Source: Callipepla californica brunnescens (taxonomy: Eukaryota > Chordata > Aves > Galliformes > Odontophoridae). Taken from it: a stretch of DNA of 64,000 nt. Under the pieces are notes generated by a model that worked only from the letters and a program-made list of their open reading frames with translations, ran no database searches and was not told the DNA's origin. Position numbers and translations under genes: made by a program. The stretch is taken from positions 14,968,501 through 15,032,500 of the forward strand of contig JALIRH010000014.1 of the NCBI GenBank assembly GCA_023055505.1. The letters are read 5' to 3'. Shown here piece by piece: positions 1 through 14,199 of this stretch (the stretch's first letter is position 1; each line of letters starts with the position of its first letter).

Positions 1-391
1 CATACACCTCTACAAAATATGTAGTACAGAGCATTTGCTGTATATGCAAGTTACCCGCATCTCTGTTGCTGTTAAACAGAAATTGTTCTCAGAATTGGCT
101 CACATTGCTCTACTAAGCATGCCAGGGAAGACCAAGAACTTTGGCTCATAAATACCTTCTTGGATTCTACAAGAAAAGAACGTGACGCTCAGTATCAAAA
201 ATAGTCAAACAATACTCTGTCTTTAAGTAAGAGTTACTTGTGCCTATGAAAATGATTTCCTTCACATTAATCTGAATGCACAGACACCCATGGACTACAT
301 CTAGTCAAAATTAATAGGATCACTTAGAGTTTTAAGTAATGAGAAACATGAGGTGCTGCTGCAAATTATTGCTATCCTGCTCTATGTATTT

Positions 392-458
392 TAATATATT
401 TAATAATGTATTAAATACATCAATAATACATTTACTATATTAATAATGTATTAATGTA
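392..458. repeat. AT-rich patch with a 14-bp repeated word
   Basis: The word TAATAATGTATTAA occurs exactly at 401-414 and 441-454. A partly inverted version (ATACAT, AATACATTT) lies between them, so the patch can fold on itself. Confidence 0.6.
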
Positions 459-2766
459 TGTGCTAAAGTTAATATTTTATTGTGTTAGACCCTTCCCATT
501 TATAAAATAGACTTAATCTTGCAGTACGTGAACAGAACCTGTGCTGTTTTTAGCTTAGAAGTACAACACATAATGGAAATTACTGTGCCACTGTTCTACA
601 GCTTTTAAGGTTGCAGCTGAAATGTTGAATCAAAGGGTCAAACACTGCTAAAATCCTCAGGAAAACATCATTTTAGTAAGGACAACATTCCTTAACAGGT
701 GTGTTGTACTTTCTAATTTCAGTGTTAAGTTGATTTATTTCTCTTGCCCATTATACCATTATTATGTTCTTTCTATGAGCTGCAACTAATTTGTTTGATC
801 TCAAGAGAACCCATCTACCTTGCTCAGCTTCTGATCTTGGAGGAAATTTGAGAACTGAACAGAGAAAGGAAGCTGCCTTGACATTTTTATTCTAACAAAC
901 TGCTTTAAAAACTCAGTTTTGATATCTTAGTTGAAGTGTTTAGATACTCATGTTTACACAGTCCTTGTCTCTAGTGACAGCAGGACAAATTAGGTTATTT
1001 CAGTTCGTATTATCTCATTATTCTTCTGTGAAGTGGATCTTCTGGTCAAAAAACACTTAGTTTATAGCCTTGAATCTTAGATATGGTTTGTTTCAGGATG
1101 TCCAGTTCCAAGCATTAGGCTCCTAAAAATATAGTATCTTCCCAAAACAGTGAGCACAGAGACAGGAGCTCCGCACATTAGTTCACAGAGCACTCAGTCC
1201 ACAAACAGGTATTTTTCCATCACATATTCTGCTCTGTTGTATGTGGGAAGGAGAAGTCCTACACTAGCAAAGAGTCACATTCCACATTCTCTTGCTCTTC
1301 TTTCTTAAAAATATGGTCATGTTTTACCACAGAAGCCTGAGATTTATGGCCCTTCCTGTCTGCTGTTTTTCCCTTGATCAATTCTGAATTATAAAGCAAC
1401 AAACTCTAACAGAGCAACTTACAACAATACGGTCAGGACAAAACTATGAGTTCCAAGCTGCTCCTTCAGCCAAATACTGAAATGAACATTTCACCCCTCT
1501 TCCCACGTGCCTAGAATTCAAAGAGATCAAGCACCTAATTCAGCCCTGCTGCTAACATTTTAAATTCTCTGAAATAATGACTTCTAATCCTGTAAAAAAT
1601 AATTAAACTGTAGAACAGAATTTTCTCACCAGAGATTACACCTGTAGACCCCCTCCACTGCCCTGACCAAAGCAGGATTTGGCTCACACCCACCGTGAGC
1701 AATTGCCTTTTATCTGTTGGTTGGGACTGCCTACCCCATGAATATGTTACCTGCCCAGCATCTCCTCTTACACCAAATGTGGTCAGCTCATTTAAAATTT
1801 CTGATGTTATAGGGCCTGAACCTTTAATTAGAACACCCCATGAACAAACCCAAATGCGTGCTATTTAAATTATCAAAAACAAACAAACAAAAAAATGTAC
1901 ATTAAGAAAAAAACACAAAAAGGAATGTCTTAACACCTTGAAATGCTTACTAGGAGTACAATATAGAATCTGTTTGGTATGTATTCCCCAGCAGCAAAGC
2001 CATCCTGAAGAAAATCATTAGAGAGGAAAGTAACATGCCTTACTAGAACTTTCCTCAGAATTTCATCCTATATTTTCCCTCCTCTAAAAAATTTTTTGTT
2101 GTTGTCCAAAGACCAATCCTGCTGGCTTTAAGTCCACTTTTAGTAATAAACTCCTTCTCTCCCTAAAAATAAAACTGAATCCTGTACGTGATTTAGTATA
2201 AATAAACTGACAATTCACATGAATGATTTATCAGTCTGGAGGAGAAGACACACCAATGATATCAGTGCAGTTTCACTACAGAGAGTTCAATTAGAACAGT
2301 TCATAGCAGGATTTCTTATTGAAGCTAGGTGACCCAAGGTTGGTATTGATTGTATATTTATTGATGTGGTTCTCTCCTTGACAGTGGTTTAGAGAAACAT
2401 AAGAATAAACAGAGAAAACTGCACACACAAAGAGATGTATAGAGAAAAGGCCCTTACTAGGTCTGCCAAATGAACATTATTTCTTAAACTTCATTCCCAG
2501 AAAGATATACACATTCTAACTCAAAAAAGTTTTTGGTTTGCTTGTTCATTACACGACAAGCATATCAAGAGAGAGATAAGGAGTAATCAGAAAGAAAACA
2601 ACACAGCTTACTCCTCTATAGGAAATAAACTATCCCAGTAACTGCTAAATTAGATGCGCTCTACGACAGTTTGCTTACAAGTAGTCAGAGAGCATCACGT
2701 TGCAACCTGAAGTGATTACACATGAGTGAAAACACATTCCCAATCCTCAACCCCAGTATTTAAAGT

Positions 2767-2789
2767 CTTATATATATATATGTATATAA
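2767..2789. repeat. (TA)n microsatellite
   Basis: Alternating TA with one TG interruption. Confidence 0.8.
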
Positions 2790-5352
2790 ATCAGCTACTG
2801 GACTATAACATATTTAGCTCTAAAGTTACTTGGATGGACAAATTTTGGTGCTTTCAAAATGTGAGGATGTATTAACGTATTAATATTGATGTTTTTTGAA
2901 GGACAATAGAGCAGGTTCTGCTTAAATCTTTCTTAAAGGCAAATAACTCTGACTTAGCTAATTGTTAAGATGGGTGATTTCAATATAATTGAATGGAAAG
3001 TGAGCAGTTAGGCAGTTAGGCATTTACAACTTGAATAACCTTCCCAAAAATCAATACTCCTTTTAAACTTGCCTCCCAGCCAGATCTGATATTTCACATC
3101 CTAAGAAACAACAACAAAAAAGAGCGAGAGCATATTTGTCTCCACATAGGATCACTATAAAATGCATGTGTGGTTATGAAACATTATTTTTGGGAAATTC
3201 TCTAAATGAAGTCAAAATACCTATTTCCTTGGGGAACAAAATGAAGAAAGTGATTCCTGCTTGTATGCATATGTGGGGCTGCCAAAGAAGGACTGATTGT
3301 CTCCATGTCTGATAGTAAAGATCAATAGTTTCTTTTAAAGGAGACAGATTTGTGGAAGGTATTGGTTCCAAGTAGTTTATTGGTTTGTGTTCATCCTTTT
3401 GTTTAATGGCAACTCTCAGAGTCACCTAGGCAATTATTCTTTAAGTTGACTTTCAAGTAACTTACTTTCTCATCACATGGGCTTTTTGAAATAGTGCTCA
3501 AAAGCACTATCTCCCTCTCCCAAAGTGTTTAAAATATGGGTGATATTACATACTTCAGCATTGGAAGATGACACTTAATAGGAGTTATGCTATGAGGAAA
3601 CACTGCAATTTAGATTCAGCCTCAAGAGCTATCCTTTATCTCTGGACTTAACTACTTATTGGAAACGTGTTAGATTTGTGTTGCTGACTTTTGAATGTCA
3701 AAAGAGTTAGTAACCTATTTCAGTTCAGATAAACATCCAAATGTCTGTAGGCTCATCTCAAGGTATCTGAGCCACCTAAACCTCTGGAGTTTACTACAGT
3801 GGTCAGGAAATCTATATTCCATTATTATGTGACTGCAACCCAAGCAGTTATCAAGTGCTGCAGGCAGCTTTCTTTGCTACCCAGCTTGTACAGTATTGAA
3901 ATACAGATTAGAACATCTTCTGTCCATGCTCCCCCATGTTCTTCTCTGCACCTGTTTGGTGGGGAAAATTTTCTTTATCAAATGAAAACACTAAATTATG
4001 CAAAACTTCAGGGAGTAGAGGGAGCACAAAATCATTACATCAGTCTTCCCTCAGTAAAGAGAATCTGAAAATCCAACCAAAATCCTGGTAACTTAGCCTA
4101 CCACAAGCCAGCTTGCTTTCTTCCCTGCATATCTGATGTTGCAGCAGGATGACAGGCCATACCTATGTCAGTTGGTTTTGCTGTAGCAGACAGGACTGAA
4201 TTCTGCTCTCTGTTACTCAGGTGTCATATTGGAGTGCAGAATGTAGCCTCCTATGCCCATCACATGAACACACATGAAGGGGAAGTTGTCAACTCTCATT
4301 TAAATGTGCTTTATAGTAATACTGGTACGAGACTCAACTGATTATGCCATAGCACTCCTTGGGCTCAGATACAGCACTGCATCCTATTTTTATATTCTTG
4401 TTCATCAGTTGCCAAAAATTGCAAAGCCTTGAAGTTTGACTTCTTGACAACTTTACTTCACATTTATAAGCGTGTCTTAGAAATACAGAATACATGATCA
4501 TGACTAAAACAAAGCTAGGATTAAATATAGCATCAGAGGCTCGTCAAGGATTCGTAGCTGTGAGGAATCAGCTATCATGACTCGAAACCATGGTGACTGC
4601 AAGATAAGCAAGCTTGTATTCTCTTGGTGGGGGAGGAATGGGTAGACAGAAGACACAGTACTTCACTTGCATTTATAGTTAGTCATTAGGTGTGGAAACG
4701 ATAGCAAGAAAAGCAGAGAATATCTTGAACTAAAAAAGCAAACAAACAAAAAAATAAACCCTTGGGAAAAGAGTAGCTATTCTCAGGCAGACAATTTTGC
4801 CTTATCTACCTAGGAATCATACCTGCATCCAGCTGACATCGCATTACTTTTTTTTTGCATCAGTCATTGCTCTATAATTGCCAGTTTCTCCACACAGTTG
4901 TTTGTCTCACACATCACTAAGAGCTGCCTCTAAAGGAGAGGCCATACCACCAGGTCAGATTAAATGGTCGCTAGCTTACAAGACAGGAAAGCAAAGTACT
5001 GTTATGGAAGCTGCACTGAGCAGACAAGCTACATGCACTTTTCTGAGGAAGGATGACATTTAACAGATCAAGTCTGATGTCAGATGTTCCAACACTGCTT
5101 GCAGCTTTCCCACGTGGTCTGTAAAGAAATAAGGTGTACAAGCACCATGTAGTAGTTGAGTATCTGAGACCCAGCTTTCAGCAAAAATCTTCTCTTACAC
5201 TATGTATTTTCCTTTTACCGGAGGTATGCCAGTGCTGCTCTCCATCACAGTCATTTCTTCTCAACTGTACTTAACTGCGTGTCTCTAAGTTCTCAAAAAC
5301 AAACTTAGCTATGCTTGATTAATCATTGTGGCTATTTGCAGTTCCTCAGAAA

Positions 5353-5457
5353 ACTTTATTAATTCTATCGTAAATTATTTTTATAATTTATTCTAAATTA
5401 AATTTATTTTTATTAATATTAATTATATATTAATTATTTCTATTATTCTATATTAAA
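5353..5457. repeat. AT-rich low-complexity block
   Basis: About 100 bp consist almost entirely of A and T, with many ATTAATTATATAT-type words on either strand. Confidence 0.75.
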
Positions 5458-6093
5458 TCCCAAGTAAAGTCATCAAATTTAACTTGTGATGCATTATTGC
5501 AGGAATATAATATGGATCAGGATGCTGGCTTTGCCTTGTTTGTGGATCATCAAGATATCAGCTATTTTCTTGTGCTGAGTAAACACAAGAAATTAGACTA
5601 AATTCCTTGCTTGAGCATGTTCACTTAGTCACTTTAATTTGACATGAATCTCAGAAGTCACATAAAGAGAAATATTTTTATAGTTGCATCAGACTGAAAA
5701 ATCATCTCTTTCCCAGTCACCTTAGTTTTCAGACAGATTAATTCTTGGCTCTGGCTTCCTACACTGCCATATAAACACTTGGGCAGCACAGTGCTGGAGC
5801 GAATTTTCAGCACCAAGGAGAGACTACCTAAGAATAAAGCAATCAAACAGCCATGGCCTCAGTCCCACTCCCACGAAGTACCAATGTGTGGAAATATCAT
5901 TTCCACCATGAGCACACTATGACAACCAAAAGCAATTGAGTTAGCATTTTTAAGGTAGCTATCACCTCTAATGAATAATGGATAACTGAACTGCACGCTT
6001 ATCTTAATCTTATGTTGCTTTTGGGTCTACTAACTGGCAGCAATTACAGAACCAGCCACAGGTGCATCTCATGCTCACTATCTGCATAAAAAA

Positions 6094-6628
6094 ATCACAG
6101 AATCACAGAATGGCCCACATTGGAAGGGACCTCGAGGATCATGAATCTCCAACCCCCCTGCCACAGGCAGGGCCACTAACCTCCCCAGTTAATACTAGAC
6201 CAGGCTGCCCAGCACCCCATCCAATATGGCCTTGAGCACGTCCAGGGATGGGGCATCCACAGCCTCTCCAGGAAGCCCCTTCCAGCACATCGTTACTCTC
6301 ACTGTAAAGAACTTCTCCCTGACATCCAAGCTAAATCTTCCCTCCCTCAACTTAAAACCATTTCTCCTCATCCTGCAGTTATCTACACTTTCAAAGAGCT
6401 GACTCCCCTCCTGTTTATAGGCTCCTTTAGGTCCTGAAAGGCTGCAATGAGGTCACCCCACAGCCTTCTTTTCTCCAGGCTGAACAAGCCCACCTCTCTC
6501 AGCCTGTCTTCATAGGGGAGGTGCTGCAGCCCTCTGATCATCTTCATGGCTCTCCTTCGGACCCTCTCCAACAGCTCCCTGTCTTTCTTGTACCGGGGGC
6601 TGCAGATCTGGACACAGGTCTGGACAAA
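6094..6628 (-). mobile_element. CR1 LINE, 5'-truncated 3' end with ORF2 remnant
   Basis: This is a chicken-repeat-1 non-LTR retrotransposon lying in the same orientation as SPOCK1. Its 3' end is at the left: on the minus strand the terminal octamer ATTCTGTG occurs about twice and there is no poly(A) tail, as expected for CR1. The usual CR1 3' UTR landmarks follow. The minus frame 6571-6383 encodes an ORF2 C-terminal segment with [20 protein letters not shown] and GDLIAAF; a stop after INRRGV and a shifted frame show it is dead. About 0.5 kb of a roughly 4.5-kb element remains, which is typical 5' truncation. Confidence 0.93.
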
Positions 6629-9600
6629 GTGTTAAATGAACAGACACATTCGGTCATTTCCATAGCTTGTATTTCTATAGCCACAGTGCTTTCCTAAGAC
6701 AAGTGGTAAAAATCAAATAAGTTACTGTTCCTGAAAATACACAGCATAGCAGTAGGACTTTCCTTGTGTAGATTTCAAAAGTTCTACTGTTATGGTTTTG
6801 TGTACAGCAATTTAGCCTCGAACTGGTATAATAAGAAAATAAAGGACATGCCATTTCTGGAGGTCCGATTTAAAGATAAAATCTTGGTTTCTACTTATGT
6901 ATCTTCTTTTATTAATAATCCACATGTCAAAAAAGCCGTACCAATTTTCTTCATTTTTCCTTTCATCAGAAAGTTTTTCAAAATCCTATGAGAAATGTTA
7001 CAAACTATTAGTCTATTAATTTCTTCACTTCCTATTGCATTTTTTTTTGTCTCCACAATTCAATGTCAGTAAGCAGTCAGCCCTCGGAGAAACAAATGTT
7101 TAGGTTTCTTCTAAGCGAGTGAGACTAGCTTGGTAGTCCATCACTACGTTACTTCAAGTGGCACGCTGGCACATGCCCTTCCTGTGCCTGGAACAAATAC
7201 ATCTCCCATCAGATAAAAGCACTTCACTTCAACATAGGAGAAAAATGCTGTGTTTATTAAAATGGTGTCAAGCATGCTTGATCAACTGCCAGTGAACAGC
7301 TTTATCATCTGAGTGACAAACACTGCTAACAGCTGCAAGGGAAAACTACTTAAATATTCCCTAAGGAATACATCTTCTATGAGTCTGTCCACTCTTGTTA
7401 CAAAAAAACATCTAGATATTTATTTCCAAGACTGGGCTTCTTCCAAACAAAAAGGCAAAGAAAAGGGTAAGCAATAATGGGAGGAAAGCCACAATGGGTT
7501 CTGGAATCTATCTTCTTCTGTCTTCTTCAATATTTTTCTAGTAAAATTGCAAAGTGATATTCAGACCACTCACAAATACTGTCATGGGCCAAACAGACTC
7601 AACACAGGGAGATAATAAATTATCTTATATTAGCCTATTACTACTGGATTAGAGTACCAAGAAAACACTAAAATCATCTTTTAATTCACCCACCCTCTTC
7701 TACCTCCGAAATGGAAATAACAGGCAACCTAGAGATGCTGGAACTGTTCTGATACACTGAGTCAACAGTCCATCATTGGGCAGCTGCACTCAGTAGAAAC
7801 ACTCCAAAGTCTGCAGCTTCTCAAAGGGCAGCACCAGTTCATGTGCACTGTGAGATTTCAGGAACAGCACAGCAACCTATCTTCAGAACAAAAAAAATTC
7901 CATCTGCAGTTCTCTGTGAATACAGTGTATGCACAAGAAAGGGTAAGACCTGTCTGTTAGTTGAGAGAACAAAGAATTTTTCTCATCTTCACAAAGTCAT
8001 TTGGTTCATATCCCAGCAGTATCTGCTTTTTTACTCCTTCAAAAACTTGTCATCGTTAGTTTCTAATCATAAGGACTTGATCCTGATTACTTTTGAAAAT
8101 CCTGAAGGACAATGCAGTGCACGGTTCATTGCACTTGATTCAAGGATGGAGCAGTTAATATGCCCTTAAAAGTGAAAATGTTTAAGCAGCAGAACTACAT
8201 CAGATGGGTAAACCAGAAACCACGTTAGAATGCTTGCATTTATGCTGCAATTATGAAGAGACACCTAACCTTGACATTTTTCATCTGTTATTGTGTTTCA
8301 CCAGCTCTGCACTGACGCATCTGCCTTATTATAATAATCCGTCTGCATTTTTAGATTATTTTCAAATACATTCTCAAATTTGGCCCTTCATTTTGGCATT
8401 TTCTACATGGCTTTTACTCTCCCAATCCCTGTTTATCACATTCACAGATAAAGTTGTATTCACAGATTTTCTATCTCAGCGTTACCCCACTTCTACAATA
8501 TAATCATTAATTATTTGTTGACTTTTTATTGAAATCATTCTCTGAGAGTTCCTACATCTCCTTCTAAAATTTAACTTTCGAGAAACCTGTGTCTCGTCCA
8601 ACATAATTTAAGAGATTTTCCTAGTGACATGGAAAATTCTTCACATAGTACTGCCCTGAAGTTTTACCTATCCTGCCAAATGATTATTTCCTGATCTATT
8701 AATGACGTAATACTTAGGCTCCTTTTACAAGAGTGAGATGAAACATCTTTACTGTCAGTTTAAGTCCCTGTGCCAGCCTAGTAACAAGTTACATGTACAT
8801 AAGCCCACGCTAAGAGATTGATTACAGTAGCAAAGAAACATTACTTTGCTGCTTTATAACCTCCCTTCTTGCAAGAAGGTCAATGCATAAAGATGAGCTT
8901 CCCGCTGCGCTCTTAGCTTAAATATAGGAAGTGAAGAATAAGTTGATGGATGACCCTCTCATGAGATCACTCATCCCTTGGCCTCCAAGAGCTTCAGGAA
9001 GGATGTGGAAAAACCACAGAGAGTCATGAGAGAAGACGCTTAAGACTTCTCTAGAAAGTGAAACTGGTTCAGAACTTGAAAATCTTATGCCAGCATTTGG
9101 GAAACTTTCCAAGCTGCTTCTATTTGTGAAGGTCCAAAGCCAACACCACTCTTATCGTTTTGTGTGAATGGAGAGTTGAGCTTTTAGCAAACTCCAGAAT
9201 AACTCCTTATGTCAACCTTGACAAATAACAATCCCCCCTCCTTTCTTTTGTCAATTTATAAATTTTTACCCAACAATTTACAATCCATAATAAAGAAAAC
9301 TGCATTTTATACACTCAAACATGTCATATAGATTAAAAAAGGAAACGCAACGCATAACCTAATGGGTGAAACTCACACAAAACGATTTTCCCCTGAATAG
9401 GATTCTTCAGATTGGAACACCTGTTTTTCCTTAGCAGTCTTTCAACTTTTCAACATGTATTTTGACATCTTCCCCCTACAGTATATTTTTACAGTGCAGC
9501 TAAATTTATCTCTAAGTGATGAAAAGGGTTTCTATCTGTTCGCTTGCAATACATGCACACCAATCACAATGTGATATGCTTTTGGAGATCTGTTTCAAGA

Positions 9601-9766
9601 AAATTTATTAGGGTAGATTAAACACTTAAAACATATCCAGCTACCTCGAGCTCCAGTTTAACAGGTACTCAGTGGTACCCTAAGAAGAATTATATGATCA
9701 CAAAACACATAGTACAGGAAAATATAGGACTACTTTTGGAGGTGTCATTTCAGGAACTGAAGAGTT

Positions 9767-9784
9767 AAAAAAAAAAAAAAAAAA
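9767..9784. repeat. A18 homopolymer
   Basis: Eighteen A followed by a short AC-rich stretch. No retroelement body is recognised upstream, so it is listed as a simple repeat. Confidence 0.85.
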
Positions 9785-10175
9785 CAACCCAAAACCAAAC
9801 ACAAACCAAGCTGGTCTCAAAGGAAGGTAACTCACTAGGGAATCTTCAGTGTAAGAAATATTTGTTGGGGACTTGTGTTAAAAATGAAAGTTTTTATTAT
9901 TAGGGGAGAATATAGCTACAGGAAAATGGTAGACTAAGTCTGTTTTCAGAAAGAGGCACTTCCAGATCCTTTTGCTCAGCTGCAACAGGGCTGGAGTTGC
10001 AAAGCAGAGCACATGAGGCCACGCACCCATTAGCTCTTCAAAAATGATGAGGGAGTAGGGAGAAGAATTAAACATACAAAATTCAGGACATGTAGGTGGA
10101 TTACATTAACACTTTTTGACATTTCAATAGATTCCATTCTGTGGTTGAGGTGCTGGGTGTTTTTTTCTTATGGGC

Positions 10176-10191
10176 TTTTTTTTTTTTTTTT
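10176..10191. repeat. T16 homopolymer
   Basis: Sixteen T on the plus strand with no recognisable element attached. Confidence 0.85.
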
Positions 10192-12083
10192 AATTGCAGA
10201 AAAGCAGTAAATGGTGTGACTGCCTTGTAGGTCAGCCTGAAAGTTTAAAACAGCTGGAACAAGAATTGAAAAGCAAGAAAGTAGGGTTTTAGGGTTTTCA
10301 CAATGGCAGGCAGAAGTAATGATTCTGTTGAGGATGTCAGACCTCTCATCCTCTTCTTACTACAGTTTTCAATCCAGGGATACATTTCCACAAAAACAAG
10401 AGCATCAGAGCAACCAAACTTGTATTGAAAATTTAAGGGACGAAAAGTAAACATAAAAAAAAATTGAACAACTGCCTACTCCTCAGTAAAACCAGAATAT
10501 ACATAACAGGGTGCTAGCAGTATGCCTGTTTAAATTAAAATTGCAGAGAGTACTTCAACAAACTGGAATTAATTACAGAAAAAAAATATTTTTTTTTCTG
10601 ATAGTAAAGTGAATTCAACAGTGTTTTAAAAATACAGATTAGTGACCAGTTTCTCCCAAAACATCAATTTGTTACTTGTAGCCAAAGTGCACAGCAAACA
10701 GAGATTGCCTGCTGGACAGAAATGTGCATGATTTGCATCACGGGCATCGCCAGGGAGGCCTTACTACATTAATACTTCCCTAGAGCTGCCACAAAATAGA
10801 TTGTCAAAAATCACCAGTTTAAGAAACTGTACCAACAGAGAAAAGCAAACTCATATAGAATGGCATCCACAGATATCAGAAATGTTTTGTAAGTAGAAAT
10901 AAAGTATTACAGTTGCGAACACTTGATGTTCACAAAGCTCTGCGTTTGTGGTAACTGTGCTTTATGACAGTGAGGGCAGGACAGTCCACATCTCCAAGCC
11001 TCGACCGAAGCACAAACCCACCACACAGCATTGCTCAGGGTGCACCCAATCTTCACAACTCCTTGGTAGAGATCTAGAATTCCTAGCAACATCCCTTTGA
11101 AAACACAACTTCACCTCAAGCCATTTCCCCCTTACCTAAAGAAAAAAAAAAAAAAGGAAAAAGAAAAAAGAAAATAGCATCTGCCATTTTGTCATTGATT
11201 CTCTTTCAGAAACTGTGCACTTTATTAATCCCTGTCAAGCATTTGGAAGCAGATGTTCATACATCCCAACAATCCAATCCAACTCCGCAGGCAGCGCGAA
11301 TTCTTCTCCAGCGCCGGGGTGACATACGGCACTGCTCATAGGTCATCTAATCAGCAGTGAAATAAAGAACTGCCAGAGCTAATAAAATTTAAGCTGTCTA
11401 CCTGAATGAAGTATGCTGTGCACACCAGTGGGAATTGGAGTACTAAACATTCTCTGCAGCATATAGAAGCCTGACTTTAGACTCATTCCAACTTAAAGGT
11501 TTCCATTCTAATGAACTTGCTTCTGTTTACAAATTAGCTTTCTGCTTTGCAGCCATACCATGGCATAGGAAAACACAACCAGCTAAGCAAAACTTGGAGT
11601 TGTGCAATTTAAGAGAAAAGGAAATATATAAAGCTATTTTTGCCCTCAGATATACATATACATTTCCCAGAAGATGGTGTTTTGTTACGGTTATTAATAA
11701 AATCCATTCAACAGATACTGTGAACTCAGCAAAGGGCTGAAAATGGGTCTGTCATGACTGGACACACATAATTGGCCAAATATTAACTGGTCTTCTCATT
11801 TGGTATGGAGAATAAAAGGGAGATAAAGCTCTTCTAACAGAAGAGGCCTTTAGTAAGAAAACCCAGCAGCTGGAGAATTGCTGACAGCATCTGAAACATC
11901 TGTTAAATATGAAGAACCTAAGAGCCATCTGAGTGACACTGAGAAATGTGATGCCAGATAGAGCCTGCAGTGAAGGAAAAAAAACCTTAAAGTTTATTTT
12001 CTGCCTACATTTTTCTTCACAGCCCTCCTGCTTTAGCACAGCCAAAGGTCAATGCCATCAGCAGGTAATGATGAAAAGGTTCT

Positions 12084-12105
12084 GTTGTTTGTTTGTTTGT
12101 TTTTC
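12084..12105. repeat. (GTTT)n microsatellite
   Basis: About four tandem GTTT units ending in a T run. Confidence 0.8.
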
Positions 12106-14199
12106 TTCTTTAACTCTCCCATGGCATTAGTGAATGATTTTACTTGAGAACATTCTGTGATGTAAGAAGATGATGTAGCTGCAGCCATAACAGCAGCTAT
12201 AGATTCTCCCTTTAATCTGATCATTTTTATTAATAGTTCTTTTTGATCTGCTTAATACTCTGGACTATTCAAGGTTTAGGTTGACTGAAAAGCCCAGGGG
12301 AGTTCCAACTGCAGCTAATGCAATTTTTCCCTCTTCAGAGGCTAAGCTCAAACCCAATTGCTCTCTCGAGTTCCTTAAGTTCTCACCCACCTATGAAACC
12401 ACATTTGACATCTTTATCCTTACATTCTTCTCACATTACACACTGATTTCTCAAGTCTTACAACCTATGCTAATTTTTTTTTATTTTTTTCCCCCTAATA
12501 TGCATCAAAAAGCACAAGTGGTTTTTGTGTACATAAATATATTTAATTTGCATATCAAAATGACATGAGTAATACAGTTAACAGGCAATTAAGTAGTAGA
12601 AAGTGGAAGGAAATGTAAGCAAACCAGAAACCATATCAATCTGTACATGGACACTGAATTCTTCTGTGGGTCTCTGGAATTGCTCCAGGAGTGAAAGCTC
12701 AGGAATGTAACAGGACCATGGAAACAGTAAACGCATGAACAGCAGCAAAGAAAACCAGTGCTGACTTGGGAAACTGAGGAAAATGGATACAGCACCTCCT
12801 CAAGTAAACCCGTAACACCTGCAGGCTGCAAGCAAGGGACAAGCACATTGCCAACTATCAGCTTGCTGCTAGGGACACTTCTTCATAATATGCCCTATTT
12901 TAAGTAGCACCCATACTGCACAAACCCCAGACTCCTCTTTCTCAGCATCAACAGCTCAAATCAGAATTTCCAGGCAGGTCAGGAGCTGAGTTCAAACAAG
13001 CTCCAGTGTAATCAATGGACGTTCCCTAGAAAAACTCTACAGCTGTTCTTTGTAGGACAATTAAGTACACTGTGTTTTAGCTGCTCTAAACAAGCATTAA
13101 CTCATTAACATTGCCTTGATACTTGAGCTACAATGCAGGCAGTATCATTGACTGCTTCAAATGACAGCTTTGGTTAGCCAGAGTTTTTTCCACTGCATTT
13201 TGACATCACACACAAACATAGCCTTGCATCATTCTCAGACTCATCTTGAGCCTGAGTCTGCTCTGCACCATGCCTGGAATGCAGTGCAACTACAGACACA
13301 GGATGTGCTTCCATGGTCTCTATAAATGCCTTTTCCTCAGAAACTCCTCACTTGCGATAAACAAATGCTCAATCAGAACATTCAGTCAAAAGGATGTGAG
13401 AATAAGTTTATTAAAGTAGAAATATCCCTAACATTCAACTTTTATCAAATTGTAATTTGCTGCATTTTAAGCAGTAGAACTATTATTCGTGTAATCAGAA
13501 ATATTTTCCTGATTCCATTTATTCAGTTTCCAAACATGTATTATAACTGACCCTATTAAATATGCTGAAGCACCACTTATACAAAAATCATACAAAAGCA
13601 CAGATCCTCAGCTGAACCTTCAAGCAGCACTTACAAGAATGAATCAGCGCTAATTGCTTCACATTTATAATCTCTGAAATCACAGCATGGGCAAAAGCCC
13701 TCAAACAAACAGCTGTGTAGGTCACAGCACGGCAGAGGCTCAGCCACCACAACTGGAAAGAAAAGTCTCAGAATTGAGAGCTGCTAACAACTTGCTAGGC
13801 TGATTACTGAGCTTCTTGGTTTTTTGTTTTGTTGTTATAAACTCATCTTCCATGCATAAATCTTCAGCCAAATAATCAAATAATCTGAGGTTGCAAACAT
13901 TTTCTTAATCATCACCTCTATGTCTATTCTGAATTACTGAATCAAGATACAGTAAAATATAAATCATCACTTTATCATCCATTCAGAGCCGCCTAAACAG
14001 TGCTGCGACTTTAATACGTAAACATTCTGAAACCGCATGTATTCTTGGGAAATTTTTGTATGCTGAATACTCCGATGTTTTGGTCAGAGGGTTGTTTTAA
14101 AAGAAAAAAATCATTTATAGGTATACATATGGTTAACAGAATGAATAATGCCAGATACTGTAGTTGAGATATTTTGCAGATGGTACAGTCAGAAAGATT

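Larger units (their letters stand above)
1..6093. other. Intronic unique DNA, AT-rich
   Basis: No gene or full interspersed repeat is recognised. It contains AT-rich patches (392-458, 2767-2789, 5353-5457) and short AAAC runs near 1876 and 4738. The open frames at 3174-3425 and 3799-4068 show no recognisable protein family and look fortuitous. Confidence 0.5.
6629..14199. other. Intronic unique DNA
   Basis: No gene or recognisable transposon found. It holds an A18 run (9767-9784), a T16 run (10176-10191) and a GTTT repeat (12084-12105). Two blocks with a less repetitive texture (about 11270-11410 and 12150-12245) are discussed as candidate conserved elements. The open frames at 7843-8169, 8204-8503, 11752-12045 and 12281-12568 carry no recognisable domain. 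Confidence 0.5.
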
